Origin: DATGFK01 sp040007395
GTDB taxonomy: Bacteria; Chloroflexota; Anaerolineae; Aggregatilineales; UBA2796
Reading direction: 5' to 3'
Assembly: GCA_040007395.1 (NCBI GenBank)
Contig: JBDTVG010000221.1
Location: forward strand, 1-54,041
Length of the DNA: 54,041 nucleotides
Under the pieces are notes generated by a model. That model saw only the letters and a program-made list of their open reading frames with translations. It made no database searches and was not told where the DNA came from. The position numbers were made by a program, and so were the translations under genes. This document shows positions 25,348-32,473 of the stretch, piece after piece. Every line of letters starts with the position of its first letter. Positions within the stretch are counted from its first letter, which is position 1.

Positions 25348-26232
25348 ATGCCGTCTGATCCGCAGACTTTCGAGACTTACCGTCCGCTGCTCTTTTCGAT
25401 TGCTTACCGAATGCTGGGCAGTGCGATGGAAGCCGAAGATATGGTGCAAGAGACTTACCTTCGCTACGAAATGGTTCAGGACAATCCCATTGAGTTTCCG
25501 AAAGCGTACCTGAGCAAGATTGTTACCCGCTTGTGCCTCGATCAATTGAAATCTGCCAAGACACAGCGCGAAAATTATGTGGGGACGTGGCTGCCTGAAC
25601 CCCTGCTCACCGGCGAGTCGACCAATGTTGGCTTCGACGAACGCGAGACGATTTCGATGGCTTTTCTGGTACTGCTAGAAAACCTCTCCCCTATCGAGCG
25701 GGCTATTTTTCTGCTGCGCGATGTCTTCGACTACTCTTACGCCGAAATTGCCGTTATCGTGGGTAAAAGTGAAGCCAACTGTCGACGTTACTATCACCGT
25801 GCCAAACAGTACCTTACCGAACGCCGCCCTCGCTTTGAGCCATCGTCCGCTGAACAACACAAGCTGATTGAGGGGTTCATACAGGCCATTACGCTGGGCG
25901 ATGTCGAAGGGTTAACCGAGCTATTGGCAGAGGATGTGGTGATGTACGGTGATGGTGGCGGTAAAGCCGCTGCGACACGGCATCCGTTGATGGGTCGTGA
26001 GGCGGTCATCCGCCTGATGTTTGGCAGCTACCGACTTATCCCGCCAGAAACACAGGTACAGTTTGCTGAGGTTAACGGTACACCGTCGCTGCTATTCCGG
26101 CAGCATGACACCCTTTTTTACGTGATAAACTTTACCATCGTTGATAATAAGATCAGTGCCATTCGTGGCGTTTTGAACCCCGACAAACTGGTTTATCTTA
26201 ACCAGCATTCTCAAGGTAGTCAGTCATCTTGA
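25348..26232 (+). CDS. ECF41-type RNA polymerase sigma factor with SnoaL-like C-terminal domain (SigJ type)
   Basis: Sigma factor of 294 residues. Region 2 is FSIAYRMLGSAMEAEDMVQE (about 16-35) and region 4 is LSPIERAIFLLRDVFDYSYA with its helix-turn-helix (about 113-150). The extra C-terminal domain (about 165-294) is SnoaL-like. All three ECF41 signature motifs are present: WLPEPL (81-86) in the linker, DGGGK (202-206), and NPDKL (277-281) near the end. In studied ECF41 factors the C-terminal extension replaces a separate anti-sigma factor and tunes activity. The ATG at 25348 follows GGAGA; the frame opens earlier without a ribosome site. The stop is directly adjacent to that of the convergent restriction gene. 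Confidence 0.92.
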   Translation: MPSDPQTFETYRPLLFSIAYRMLGSAMEAEDMVQETYLRYEMVQDNPIEFPKAYLSKIVTRLCLDQLKSAKTQRENYVGTWLPEPLLTGESTNVGFDERETISMAFLVLLENLSPIERAIFLLRDVFDYSYAEIAVIVGKSEANCRRYYHRAKQYLTERRPRFEPSSAEQHKLIEGFIQAITLGDVEGLTELLAEDVVMYGDGGGKAAATRHPLMGREAVIRLMFGSYRLIPPETQVQFAEVNGTPSLLFRQHDTLFYVINFTIVDNKISAIRGVLNPDKLVYLNQHSQGSQSS

Positions 26233-27210
26233 CTATTGTAAAGGGATTGGTTCAATTGTCCCATCGTCTCGAAGCCGCATTTTTTCGCCTGAAAGTGTTT
26301 TATAGTCACCCGCAAAGGCTTCTGGACTGAACCAACCTCGCGTTAGCAATATCGCAAGCAAGGTTTCCAGCTTGGTATAGATCGTTTTTTCTGTATCAAG
26401 TTCTAATTCAACAGCACCGGAAGATACTTGTCTGTCAGGATTCAGATGTTTTTCACGAAAAACGATAAACGCCATATCCCACCCTCTATCTTCTTTTGCC
26501 ATTTGTAGGGTATGAATTTCTGGTATCGTATTTGCCACATAATCAAATACAACTTCACCCAACAGCACTGCAAACCCGCAGCCAGTTTTCTTTGCTGTTG
26601 TTGCCTTCGCAAAAAGTTGTTCTTGAAGGCGCCTCCATGCGTTAGTTTCGATAGTTCCTGCGCCAACGCTCTTACGCAAAAAGACATTGTCTTTTGTTTC
26701 CTGTGCCCATTGTTCGAGGTGTCTTGAGATGCTGCCAGTGTTGTTAGTCTCTCCACCACCTTGAACCTCAACCAGTATTCGTCGTGGGCCAAATGTCTGT
26801 ATTCCTTCATCAACCGCTGCTAAGATAAAATCGGCCCGATGCCGTTTGTTTTCACCTGTCCTTATCCTGACTTCAGACTTATACCCTATCTGGTGAGATT
26901 CAATATCTGGATGAAATAGAGCTTTTGCCGTTTGCAAAAGCATCTCCTTTTGATAATCACTTATCTGTACTGTGGAGGCAGAAATAAGACGATCTTCGCA
27001 TACAATATAAAATGTTCCATCATTTTTTCGGACAGCGCAGACAGGATGTTTAGATCCATTTTTATTCTTCTTCGATATTTTTGAGCACGGCAAGTTGTTA
27101 AAAGGACACAGTGGAATAGTAGCACGGGTTACTGGGGGAACTTCGCAGGGTTCAATAGGGAGTTCGACATCTGTCCGCATTCCGAGATATTCTGCGACGG
27201 ATACTGCCAT
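26233..27210 (-). CDS. NotI-family type II restriction endonuclease
   Basis: Protein of 325 residues. The N-terminal part has CPFNNLPC...HPVCAV...YIVC, giving four cysteines (35, 42, 58, 71) in the arrangement of the iron-binding Cys4 site of NotI (CPFL...C...VCVV...LVC). The nuclease core shows an Asp in RADFILAAVDEG (Asp127) and LVEVQ (Glu148, Gln150), matching the NotI pattern where EIQ replaces the usual ExK of PD-ExK nucleases. It lies 2 bases after the Xre gene on the same strand and is divergent from an m5C methyltransferase, so it belongs to a restriction-modification locus. The target sequence cannot be predicted; relatives cut GC-rich sites. No truncation is visible. Confidence 0.75.
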   Translation of the reverse strand: MAVSVAEYLGMRTDVELPIEPCEVPPVTRATIPLCPFNNLPCSKISKKNKNGSKHPVCAVRKNDGTFYIVCEDRLISASTVQISDYQKEMLLQTAKALFHPDIESHQIGYKSEVRIRTGENKRHRADFILAAVDEGIQTFGPRRILVEVQGGGETNNTGSISRHLEQWAQETKDNVFLRKSVGAGTIETNAWRRLQEQLFAKATTAKKTGCGFAVLLGEVVFDYVANTIPEIHTLQMAKEDRGWDMAFIVFREKHLNPDRQVSSGAVELELDTEKTIYTKLETLLAILLTRGWFSPEAFAGDYKTLSGEKMRLRDDGTIEPIPLQ

Positions 27211-27212
27211 TT

Positions 27213-27557
27213 CTATGATTTGTCTTTCTTCAATGCCGTTAAATATCCTTGAACGATACCTGCTATATGATTCTGAATTTTTTCTGGTTGATGAGACAAT
27301 TCTGCAAGTGCCATCTGCAATTCAGGTGTGAAACTCGGTTTTACGATTTGGAAGCTTTCATCTAATAAGCTGTCAATAGAAACACCAAGCGCCATTGCAA
27401 TTGCCACTACGACGGAGAGCTTGAAATCATTCTGAAGACCCCGTTCGAGACGCGAGATAACGGAACGGGCCGTACCAGCAGCACGTGCTAAATCCTGTTG
27501 TTCCCAATGCTTTTGTTCACGTAGTGTTTTGATTTTGAAGCCGTTTAGCAGGTTCAT
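27213..27557 (-). CDS. Xre-type regulator, probable restriction-modification controller protein
   Basis: Protein of 114 residues with an N-terminal helix-turn-helix of the Xre/Cro type (about residues 8-62): FKIKTLREQKHWEQQDLARA, then AGTARSVISRLERGLQNDFK, then LSVVVAIAMALGVSIDSLL. A C-terminal helical tail (about 75-114) may mediate dimerisation. The position is that of a C protein: immediately upstream of the endonuclease gene on the same strand (2-base gap) and divergent from the methyltransferase. GAGGT lies just upstream of the ATG at 27557. It is likely to autoregulate through the dyad at 27586-27599 and so delay endonuclease expression. Confidence 0.82.
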   Translation of the reverse strand: MNLLNGFKIKTLREQKHWEQQDLARAAGTARSVISRLERGLQNDFKLSVVVAIAMALGVSIDSLLDESFQIVKPSFTPELQMALAELSHQPEKIQNHIAGIVQGYLTALKKDKS

Positions 27558-27585
27558 TATATCTTTACCTCTTTACTAGCTTAGT

Positions 27586-27599
27586 CTATATAGGTATAG
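27586..27599. promoter_or_regulatory. Candidate C-box dyad (CTATA-TAGG-TATAG)
   Basis: An inverted repeat of five bases around a 4-base spacer, 29 bases upstream of the controller start codon and in the AT-rich gap between the divergent controller and methyltransferase genes. The position suits an operator for the Xre protein. Only one clear dyad is seen, whereas many C-boxes are paired. Confidence 0.4.
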
Positions 27600-27649
27600 T
27601 TGTCAGATAAAAATTGTAATTGCTGATTGCAAATTGAATGATGTACTGT

Positions 27650-27680
27650 TTGACTTGCACATCAACAAGTGTTCTGTTAT
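27650..27680 (+). promoter_or_regulatory. Possible methyltransferase promoter
   Basis: TTGACT at 27650-27655 resembles a -35 box. TGTTAT at 27675-27680 is a weak -10 box at a 19-base spacing, 28 bases before the methyltransferase ATG. A second inverted repeat, ACTTG/CAAGT (27653-27657, 27665-27669), overlaps it. Confidence 0.3.
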
Positions 27681-27708
27681 TTTTGTGTGCTAGCGTGAGA
27701 GGTTTTCA

Positions 27709-28668
27709 ATGCGTGTTGCTTCATTTTTCTCTGGGATTGGGGGATTTGATTTAGGCTTCGAGCGTGCTGGGATGCAGGTTGTGTTCCAGTGTGAAATAAA
27801 TCCCTTTGCCCAAAAAGTGCTGAAAAAACATTGGCCGAACGTTCCTCTTCACAGTGACATTAAGACGCTTTCTGTTACGGATTTGCCAGAAGCCGATCTT
27901 TATTGTGGCGGATTTCCATGTCAAGATTTATCGTTGGCAAATCAAGGTAAACGGCAGGGATTGAAAGGAAATAGAAGTGGACTCTTCTACAAATTTGCCA
28001 AACTTATCGAAGAACAGCGGCCTCAATGGGTCGTCCTCGAAAACGTCCCTGGACTTCTCAACAGCCAAAACGGGCTTGATTTTACAGTGGTCCTTAACAC
28101 GCTGGATGAATTCGGGTACGGTGTGGCATGGCGTGTTCTCGACGCAAAATACTTCGGAACGCCCCAGCGCCGCCGAAGAGTATTCATTGTCGCAAGTTAT
28201 CGCTCCCTCCGCGCCGCTACGGTACTTCTTGACGAAGAAACACTTGCTCTCCCTGCTCGAACGAGCACAGGCGAGAAGAAAGATACTTCCTTCGGAAATG
28301 GAAGTCGCTTTACGGAATCAAATCTCTACACTATCCAACATGCCTCAGTGGGAAGAAAACATACGGCAGGACCACAAGCAAAAGGTTACAGAAACGATGG
28401 AGAAACATGGACTCTTGACTCAAGAGGAAGCTCCGACGTTCTATGTGCGCCATATGACCCCTTTGGAATACGAAGCGCTCCAGGGCTTTCCGACCGGATG
28501 GACGCAAATCGATACCGCGCCTTAGGGAATGCCGTCGCGGTTCCAATTGTGGAATGGATTGGAAGGCGAATCATGACTGTCGAATTAAACAGTATTGAGC
28601 CATCTGCTAGACTTTATCCAGAGGAAAACCACAAACCCAAAGTTCACCAACTTAAATTATTTGAGTGA
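27709..28668 (+). CDS. DNA (cytosine-5) methyltransferase with conserved motif IX out of frame
   Basis: Protein of 319 residues. Motif I is FFSGIGGFDLGFERAG (6-21), motif IV GGFPCQDLS with the nucleophile Cys71, motif VI ENV (111-113), motif VIII QRRRR (153-157) and motif X YRALGNAVAVP (from Tyr269). A plausible target-recognition segment (HASVGRKHTAGPQAKGYRND, then GETWTLDSRG) lies between. Motif IX is missing from this frame. It is encoded at 28442-28504 in the +1 frame as YVRHMTPLEYEALQGFPTGW, while the main frame reads APYDPFGIRSAPGLSDRM there. Two compensating indels explain this. The enzyme should protect DNA from the adjacent NotI-like nuclease, but its activity is doubtful as written. 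Confidence 0.8.
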   Translation: MRVASFFSGIGGFDLGFERAGMQVVFQCEINPFAQKVLKKHWPNVPLHSDIKTLSVTDLPEADLYCGGFPCQDLSLANQGKRQGLKGNRSGLFYKFAKLIEEQRPQWVVLENVPGLLNSQNGLDFTVVLNTLDEFGYGVAWRVLDAKYFGTPQRRRRVFIVASYRSLRAATVLLDEETLALPARTSTGEKKDTSFGNGSRFTESNLYTIQHASVGRKHTAGPQAKGYRNDGETWTLDSRGSSDVLCAPYDPFGIRSAPGLSDRMDANRYRALGNAVAVPIVEWIGRRIMTVELNSIEPSARLYPEENHKPKVHQLKLFE

Positions 28669-28750
28669 TCTCTCGTTGGCTCGCTCTTTTCTTTTCGGGC
28701 TAGCGGTGTACAATTCTCCCCGCACAATTGCCTTTTAATGGAGAGAAAAT

Positions 28751-30850
28751 ATGAAGTATTTACGGCGTGCTTTCGGGGTATCGGTAGCCATCCTCGTGCT
28801 GCTGACAACGTTTAGCCCGAATGCCGCACTGCGCTCAAATGCACAAGACGCGAACACCGTGACAGTAGACGGCTCGAATATCGTGTCACCGATCTTGAAA
28901 GCTGCTTCGCAGTCTTATAGTACCAAAAATGTAGGGGCGAAGATCGAAGTCAACGTTTCTGGCACAACCGGCGGTTTTGAAAAGCTATGTGCCGGAACGC
29001 TCGATTTGAATATGGCGGTACGCAGTATCACCGACGAAGAAGCAGCGGCTTGCCAGCAGAAAAATGTTAAGTTCATTGAAACCGTGCTAGGCTATGACGC
29101 GCTAGTGGTAGTCGTTAATGCCTCATCGAAGGTCACATGCTTGACTACCGATCAACTGAACAAGCTGCTTAGTCCGAGTGCGAGCGGTGTGAAGAACTGG
29201 AACGCCATCGATGCAACGCTGGGCGATCTTCCTATCACGGCGGTATATGCGCCCCCGCCGGAGTCGCAGGTTTATACCCTTGCCGACTCGCTAGTGGCAG
29301 GCGACAAGATCCGCACCGATATTCAAAAGGTCGATACGTCTGCTCAGGTCATCGAGAAAGTGTCCAGCGACGGTAGTGGAGTCGGCATCCTGACACTGGC
29401 AGATGCCAATAATGCTTCCAATTCTCAGCAAGGACAAACCATTAAACGGTTGCAACTCAAGAATGGCGACACCTGCCTTGATGCAACCGTACCTAATCTG
29501 GAAGAAGCTCGTTACCCGGCTGGCGAAACACTCTATCTATACCTGAATGCCGCTAGCCTAGATCGCAAACCTGTATCGGACTTCATGAATTATCTGTTCG
29601 GCAGTGATGGGCGTTCAGCGATCACGTCCAATGGGTTTGTTTCTGCCAGCCAAACGACCTATGATCGCATTCAGAACTATCTCGCAACCCGGCAAACAGG
29701 CCGCACGTTTAGCCGTATCCAGAGTGTGAATGTTCCGGCTGATACCGCCGGATCAGTGGTCGCGGACGGATCGCCAGATGTATTCCCGATCCTCAAGGCG
29801 GTCAGCGATGCCTTCAAGCCGCGCTATGACAAGATCACGGTTAACACAACCACGTTCGGCAATGACATTGGGTATCGTAAACTATGTGCCAATGGCGTGG
29901 ATATGATTGGTGCAACCCGCAAACCCTCCGATGCAGAAGCGGAAAGCTGCCAGAAAGCCAACGTACAGACCCTACGGCTAAATTTGGGCAGCAGCGCAGT
30001 TGTACTGCTGGTCAATGGCAATAACAAATTTGCAACCTGCTTGACCACTGACGAGATCGGTAAGCTGTTCGGTATCGCGTCGCAGGGCAAAATTATGAAA
30101 TGGTCGGATGTAAACCCAGCTTTCCCTGCTACCGATCTACTCATACTGACTCCAACCGATGGCGCTGCGGAAACCGACTTCTTGTTGAATAAGTCAATCA
30201 AAGCGGTTGCGCCTGTCCGTCGTCAGGATACAACTGAAAACGATGATGCGCTGTATCGCGGTGCGGGAACGCAAAACGTTGAGGGCGCGATTACCTATAT
30301 GAACTTTGCCGACTTCCAGAAGGTTAAGGCGAACGTTCATCCGGTGCAGGTGAATGCAGGGTCGGGCTGCGTTGATCCGAGCGAAGCTAATGTAAAAAGC
30401 GGCACCTATCCTATCTCCGAACCGCTGTATGTAGTCTTAAACTTGACTACCTTTACCCGCCCGGAGATCAAAGCCTTCGTATGGTATTTGCTCGGCGACG
30501 ATGCAGCGGCGATCTTTGCCAAGCAGGGCTTAGTCGGGACAGATACCGCAGGAATTGTCGCCGCCCGCGACATCGCATTGACCCGCTTTGCGCAGGCTGC
30601 GCCTAGTGCGCCAGCCGCCACACAGCAAGCAACGGGTGTTGCTACTGACTCTGCCGCTCCGGCAGCGACTCTCCCAGCGACTACCGCCCCAACGGCGTTG
30701 GCAACATTACCCGCCACCACATCACCGACGGTAGCGGTTACCGTCAAGGCGACAATCGCTCCAACCACTGTGCCTCCGACGATAGCGCCAACTTCCATAC
30801 CACCAACGGATGCTGCAACAGTCGCTTCCGACGGAACTCCTGCTAAGTAA
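28751..30850 (+). CDS. Exported protein with two tandem PstS-like phosphate-binding domains and a Thr/Pro-rich tail
   Basis: Protein of 699 residues. A signal peptide (about 1-31, ending NAALRSNAQ) is followed by domain 1 (about 36-310: TVDGSNIVSPILKAASQSYS, SGTTGGFEKLCAGTLDLNMA) and domain 2 (about 333-600: VVADGSPDVFPILKAVSDAF, GNDIGYRKLCANGVDMIGAT). Both copy the PstS-type periplasmic fold, each with a conserved Cys pair (KLCAGT...AAACQ; KLCANG...ESCQ). The tail (about 605-699) is Thr/Pro/Ala-rich and lacks an anchor motif. Substrate motifs such as SGTTGG are weaker in domain 2. A GGAGAGAAAAT ribosome site precedes the ATG. No pst permease genes are nearby; PhoU (34947-35624) is the only phosphate-linked neighbour. 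Role: phosphate or other anion binding at the surface, unproven. Confidence 0.75.
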   Translation: MKYLRRAFGVSVAILVLLTTFSPNAALRSNAQDANTVTVDGSNIVSPILKAASQSYSTKNVGAKIEVNVSGTTGGFEKLCAGTLDLNMAVRSITDEEAAACQQKNVKFIETVLGYDALVVVVNASSKVTCLTTDQLNKLLSPSASGVKNWNAIDATLGDLPITAVYAPPPESQVYTLADSLVAGDKIRTDIQKVDTSAQVIEKVSSDGSGVGILTLADANNASNSQQGQTIKRLQLKNGDTCLDATVPNLEEARYPAGETLYLYLNAASLDRKPVSDFMNYLFGSDGRSAITSNGFVSASQTTYDRIQNYLATRQTGRTFSRIQSVNVPADTAGSVVADGSPDVFPILKAVSDAFKPRYDKITVNTTTFGNDIGYRKLCANGVDMIGATRKPSDAEAESCQKANVQTLRLNLGSSAVVLLVNGNNKFATCLTTDEIGKLFGIASQGKIMKWSDVNPAFPATDLLILTPTDGAAETDFLLNKSIKAVAPVRRQDTTENDDALYRGAGTQNVEGAITYMNFADFQKVKANVHPVQVNAGSGCVDPSEANVKSGTYPISEPLYVVLNLTTFTRPEIKAFVWYLLGDDAAAIFAKQGLVGTDTAGIVAARDIALTRFAQAAPSAPAATQQATGVATDSAAPAATLPATTAPTALATLPATTSPTVAVTVKATIAPTTVPPTIAPTSIPPTDAATVASDGTPAK

Positions 30851-30886
30851 GCTAATAAGCGGCGGCTTTCGCACAACTATCACCCC

Positions 30887-30920
30887 AAAGGGGATGGCAG
30901 TGCCATCCCCTTTGCTTTTT
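30887..30920 (+). terminator. Strong intrinsic terminator after the tandem PstS-like gene
   Basis: A perfect 12-bp stem AAAGGGGATGGC/GCCATCCCCTTT (30887-30898, 30902-30913), a 3-nt loop, then GCTTTTTCT. Confidence 0.9.
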
Positions 30921-31107
30921 CTACTAACAGTTTGAATCAAAAACACGCTTTAAGAACATCCCCGCAACATTTACAAGTTTTATACAAACTATCTTATAAC
31001 CTGCAATAGGACTATAGTCATGTTAAATCTGACCCATACAAACCTTATGCTTTATAAAGATATAACATTTGATACCAGCCACCTTTCATCCAACAGGGAA
31101 AAGCGAT

Positions 31108-31458
31108 ATGTATACCAAAAATCAGCTCATGTTCCCGCATCATATTATCCCTCTGCTCCGCAACCTGCGCGGCATTGAATGGCAAAATTTGGTCGATAGG
31201 GTGCTGGCTGTCCCCGAAAGCGACGAACAAAGCCTTGCTTTTGTGATGCTCATGGTTCGACTGAATGGTTGTATGGCGTGCGAAACTGACAGCTTCCGTG
31301 CCATGCGTGGCTGTGATGCGTGCGTGATCCAGACTCTACGGCGCTATAAAGGCTCGGATCGCGAACTGCTATATTCCTATCAGCAGGCACTTGATGATGT
31401 GCGTCGTTATCTGGCAAAATCCGGCAAAATCCCTGTACCCGTTGTCGAAGTTGCCTAG
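31108..31458 (+). CDS. Small protein with two CxxC motifs, unknown function
   Basis: Protein of 116 residues. ATG at 31108 is preferred over an earlier in-frame ATG at 31069 because AGGGAA precedes it and the sequence MYTKNQLMFPHHIIPLLRNL looks like a conserved start. The centre reads VRLNGCMACETDSFRAMRGC followed by DACVIQTLRRYKG, giving two CxxC pairs 15 residues apart, which suggests a zinc site or a redox centre. No signal peptide or span is seen. I recall similar short proteins in Chloroflexota but know no function. It has its own promoter region after a strong terminator (30887-30920), a 190-base gap. Confidence 0.65.
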   Translation: MYTKNQLMFPHHIIPLLRNLRGIEWQNLVDRVLAVPESDEQSLAFVMLMVRLNGCMACETDSFRAMRGCDACVIQTLRRYKGSDRELLYSYQQALDDVRRYLAKSGKIPVPVVEVA

Positions 31459-31726
31459 CCGGACTTCACCCTTTCTCGCATTGTTTGATTACCGCGGCTA
31501 GCTGCATATCGTCCCGGCGGAGCACAGGGTACAGTGTTCCGCCTTATCGTTCCTCGACGTACCTGAATCAAACCTGTTACAGTCACTTTACAGCACAAGA
31601 TTTTGATTGTAGTATTAAGATTGCGTTTTGAAACATGAAGACGCATATACATTAGAATATTCGTCTGTTGTGATTTACGGCTGTTCACGCTCTATATAAA
31701 GCCAGTCTATCTTTGGAGAACGCATC

Positions 31727-31975
31727 ATGACCGAAAATCCAAAACTCACCGAGTCCGCTGGTGTACCCGCTACTGCACCGAATCAGGGCGATGAAACGCT
31801 GCTCGTCCCACCGCCGAACTTCAAAGAACGTATCGAAGCAGCGCAGCGTGCATTAGCCAACGGTAGCAAACAAAGTCTTGAGATTCCCGTGCCACCTGCC
31901 CGCCCAACTGTCGAAACTGCCGAAGTGGAGCCAGCACAGAACGATAATTCTGCTGATCCGTTAGTTAATGTTTAA
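31727..31975 (+). CDS. Short, probably disordered hypothetical protein
   Basis: Protein of 82 residues, rich in Pro, Ala, Glu and Asn, with one possible helix (FKERIEAAQRALANGSKQ). The ATG at 31727 has GGAG nine bases upstream. No family is recognised. It converges on the membrane protein at 31961-32473, with a 15-base overlap of the 3' ends. The preceding gap (31459-31726, 268 bases) shows nothing recognised. Confidence 0.5.
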   Translation: MTENPKLTESAGVPATAPNQGDETLLVPPPNFKERIEAAQRALANGSKQSLEIPVPPARPTVETAEVEPAQNDNSADPLVNV

Positions 31976-32473
31976 TGGGCGACTCGCACTCCAACCGCCC
32001 AAAGCACCTACCCCTACCATCAGCACAATGAGCACAACTGTTATAGGCCACGAGGCTTGCAGCAGTTGTGCTGCTGCGCCCTCGACTCCCCCTACGATAA
32101 CTCCGACAATTATTCCATAACGTTGGGGATCAGCAGCAGATCTCCCCGTCAGAATCACTTGCCAGACCAACAGCGCCGCCATCACGCCCGACTGCGGGAT
32201 CAGCAGTGCGGCTCCCATGCGGAGCTTTTCGGTGATCCGAGCTTCGTATTCAGCCGCAATATGATCTGTTGCAAAGAGATCGGCAGTGTCGAACGTCTGT
32301 GGCTGAGTCGGCGGGATCAGCAGTGCCCGCGCTGGATTGATCACTACGCTGGTGCTGATCTCGTTATATTCTAACCGAGCTATCCACACACCAAAGATCA
32401 GCGCCACGATCCAGCCACAGATCAGCGGAACTAGCACTGCCTGCATCATCCCTTGAAACGTCTTAGCCGTCAC
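31961..32473 (-). CDS. Hypothetical membrane protein with three predicted spans
   Basis: Protein of 170 residues. Span 1 is about 12-32 (AVLVPLICGWIVALIFGVW), a soluble loop (about 35-90) follows, then span 2 (AALLIPQSGVMAALLVWQVIL) and a Gly/Val-rich third region (IIVGVIVGGVEGAA, ITVVLIVLMVGVGALGGW). No family is recognised. Its ATG overlaps the stop of the upstream NHL-repeat protein gene by four bases (ATGA at 32470-32473), which implies translational coupling and a functional link, perhaps as an export or anchoring partner. Confidence 0.65.
   Translation of the reverse strand: MTAKTFQGMMQAVLVPLICGWIVALIFGVWIARLEYNEISTSVVINPARALLIPPTQPQTFDTADLFATDHIAAEYEARITEKLRMGAALLIPQSGVMAALLVWQVILTGRSAADPQRYGIIVGVIVGGVEGAAAQLLQASWPITVVLIVLMVGVGALGGWSASRPLNIN

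Noticed and set aside
27977..28525. A 182-residue frame overlapping the methyltransferase in the +1 phase, with a conserved-looking middle (SLSQVIAPSAPLRYFL)
   Set aside because: Similar shadow frames recur in m5C methyltransferase genes because the methyltransferase sequence itself is conserved there. Only the motif IX part is taken as evidence of a frame problem.
30406..30876. Minus-strand Val/Ala/Gly-rich frame
   Set aside because: It is the antisense of the low-complexity tail of the tandem PstS-like gene.
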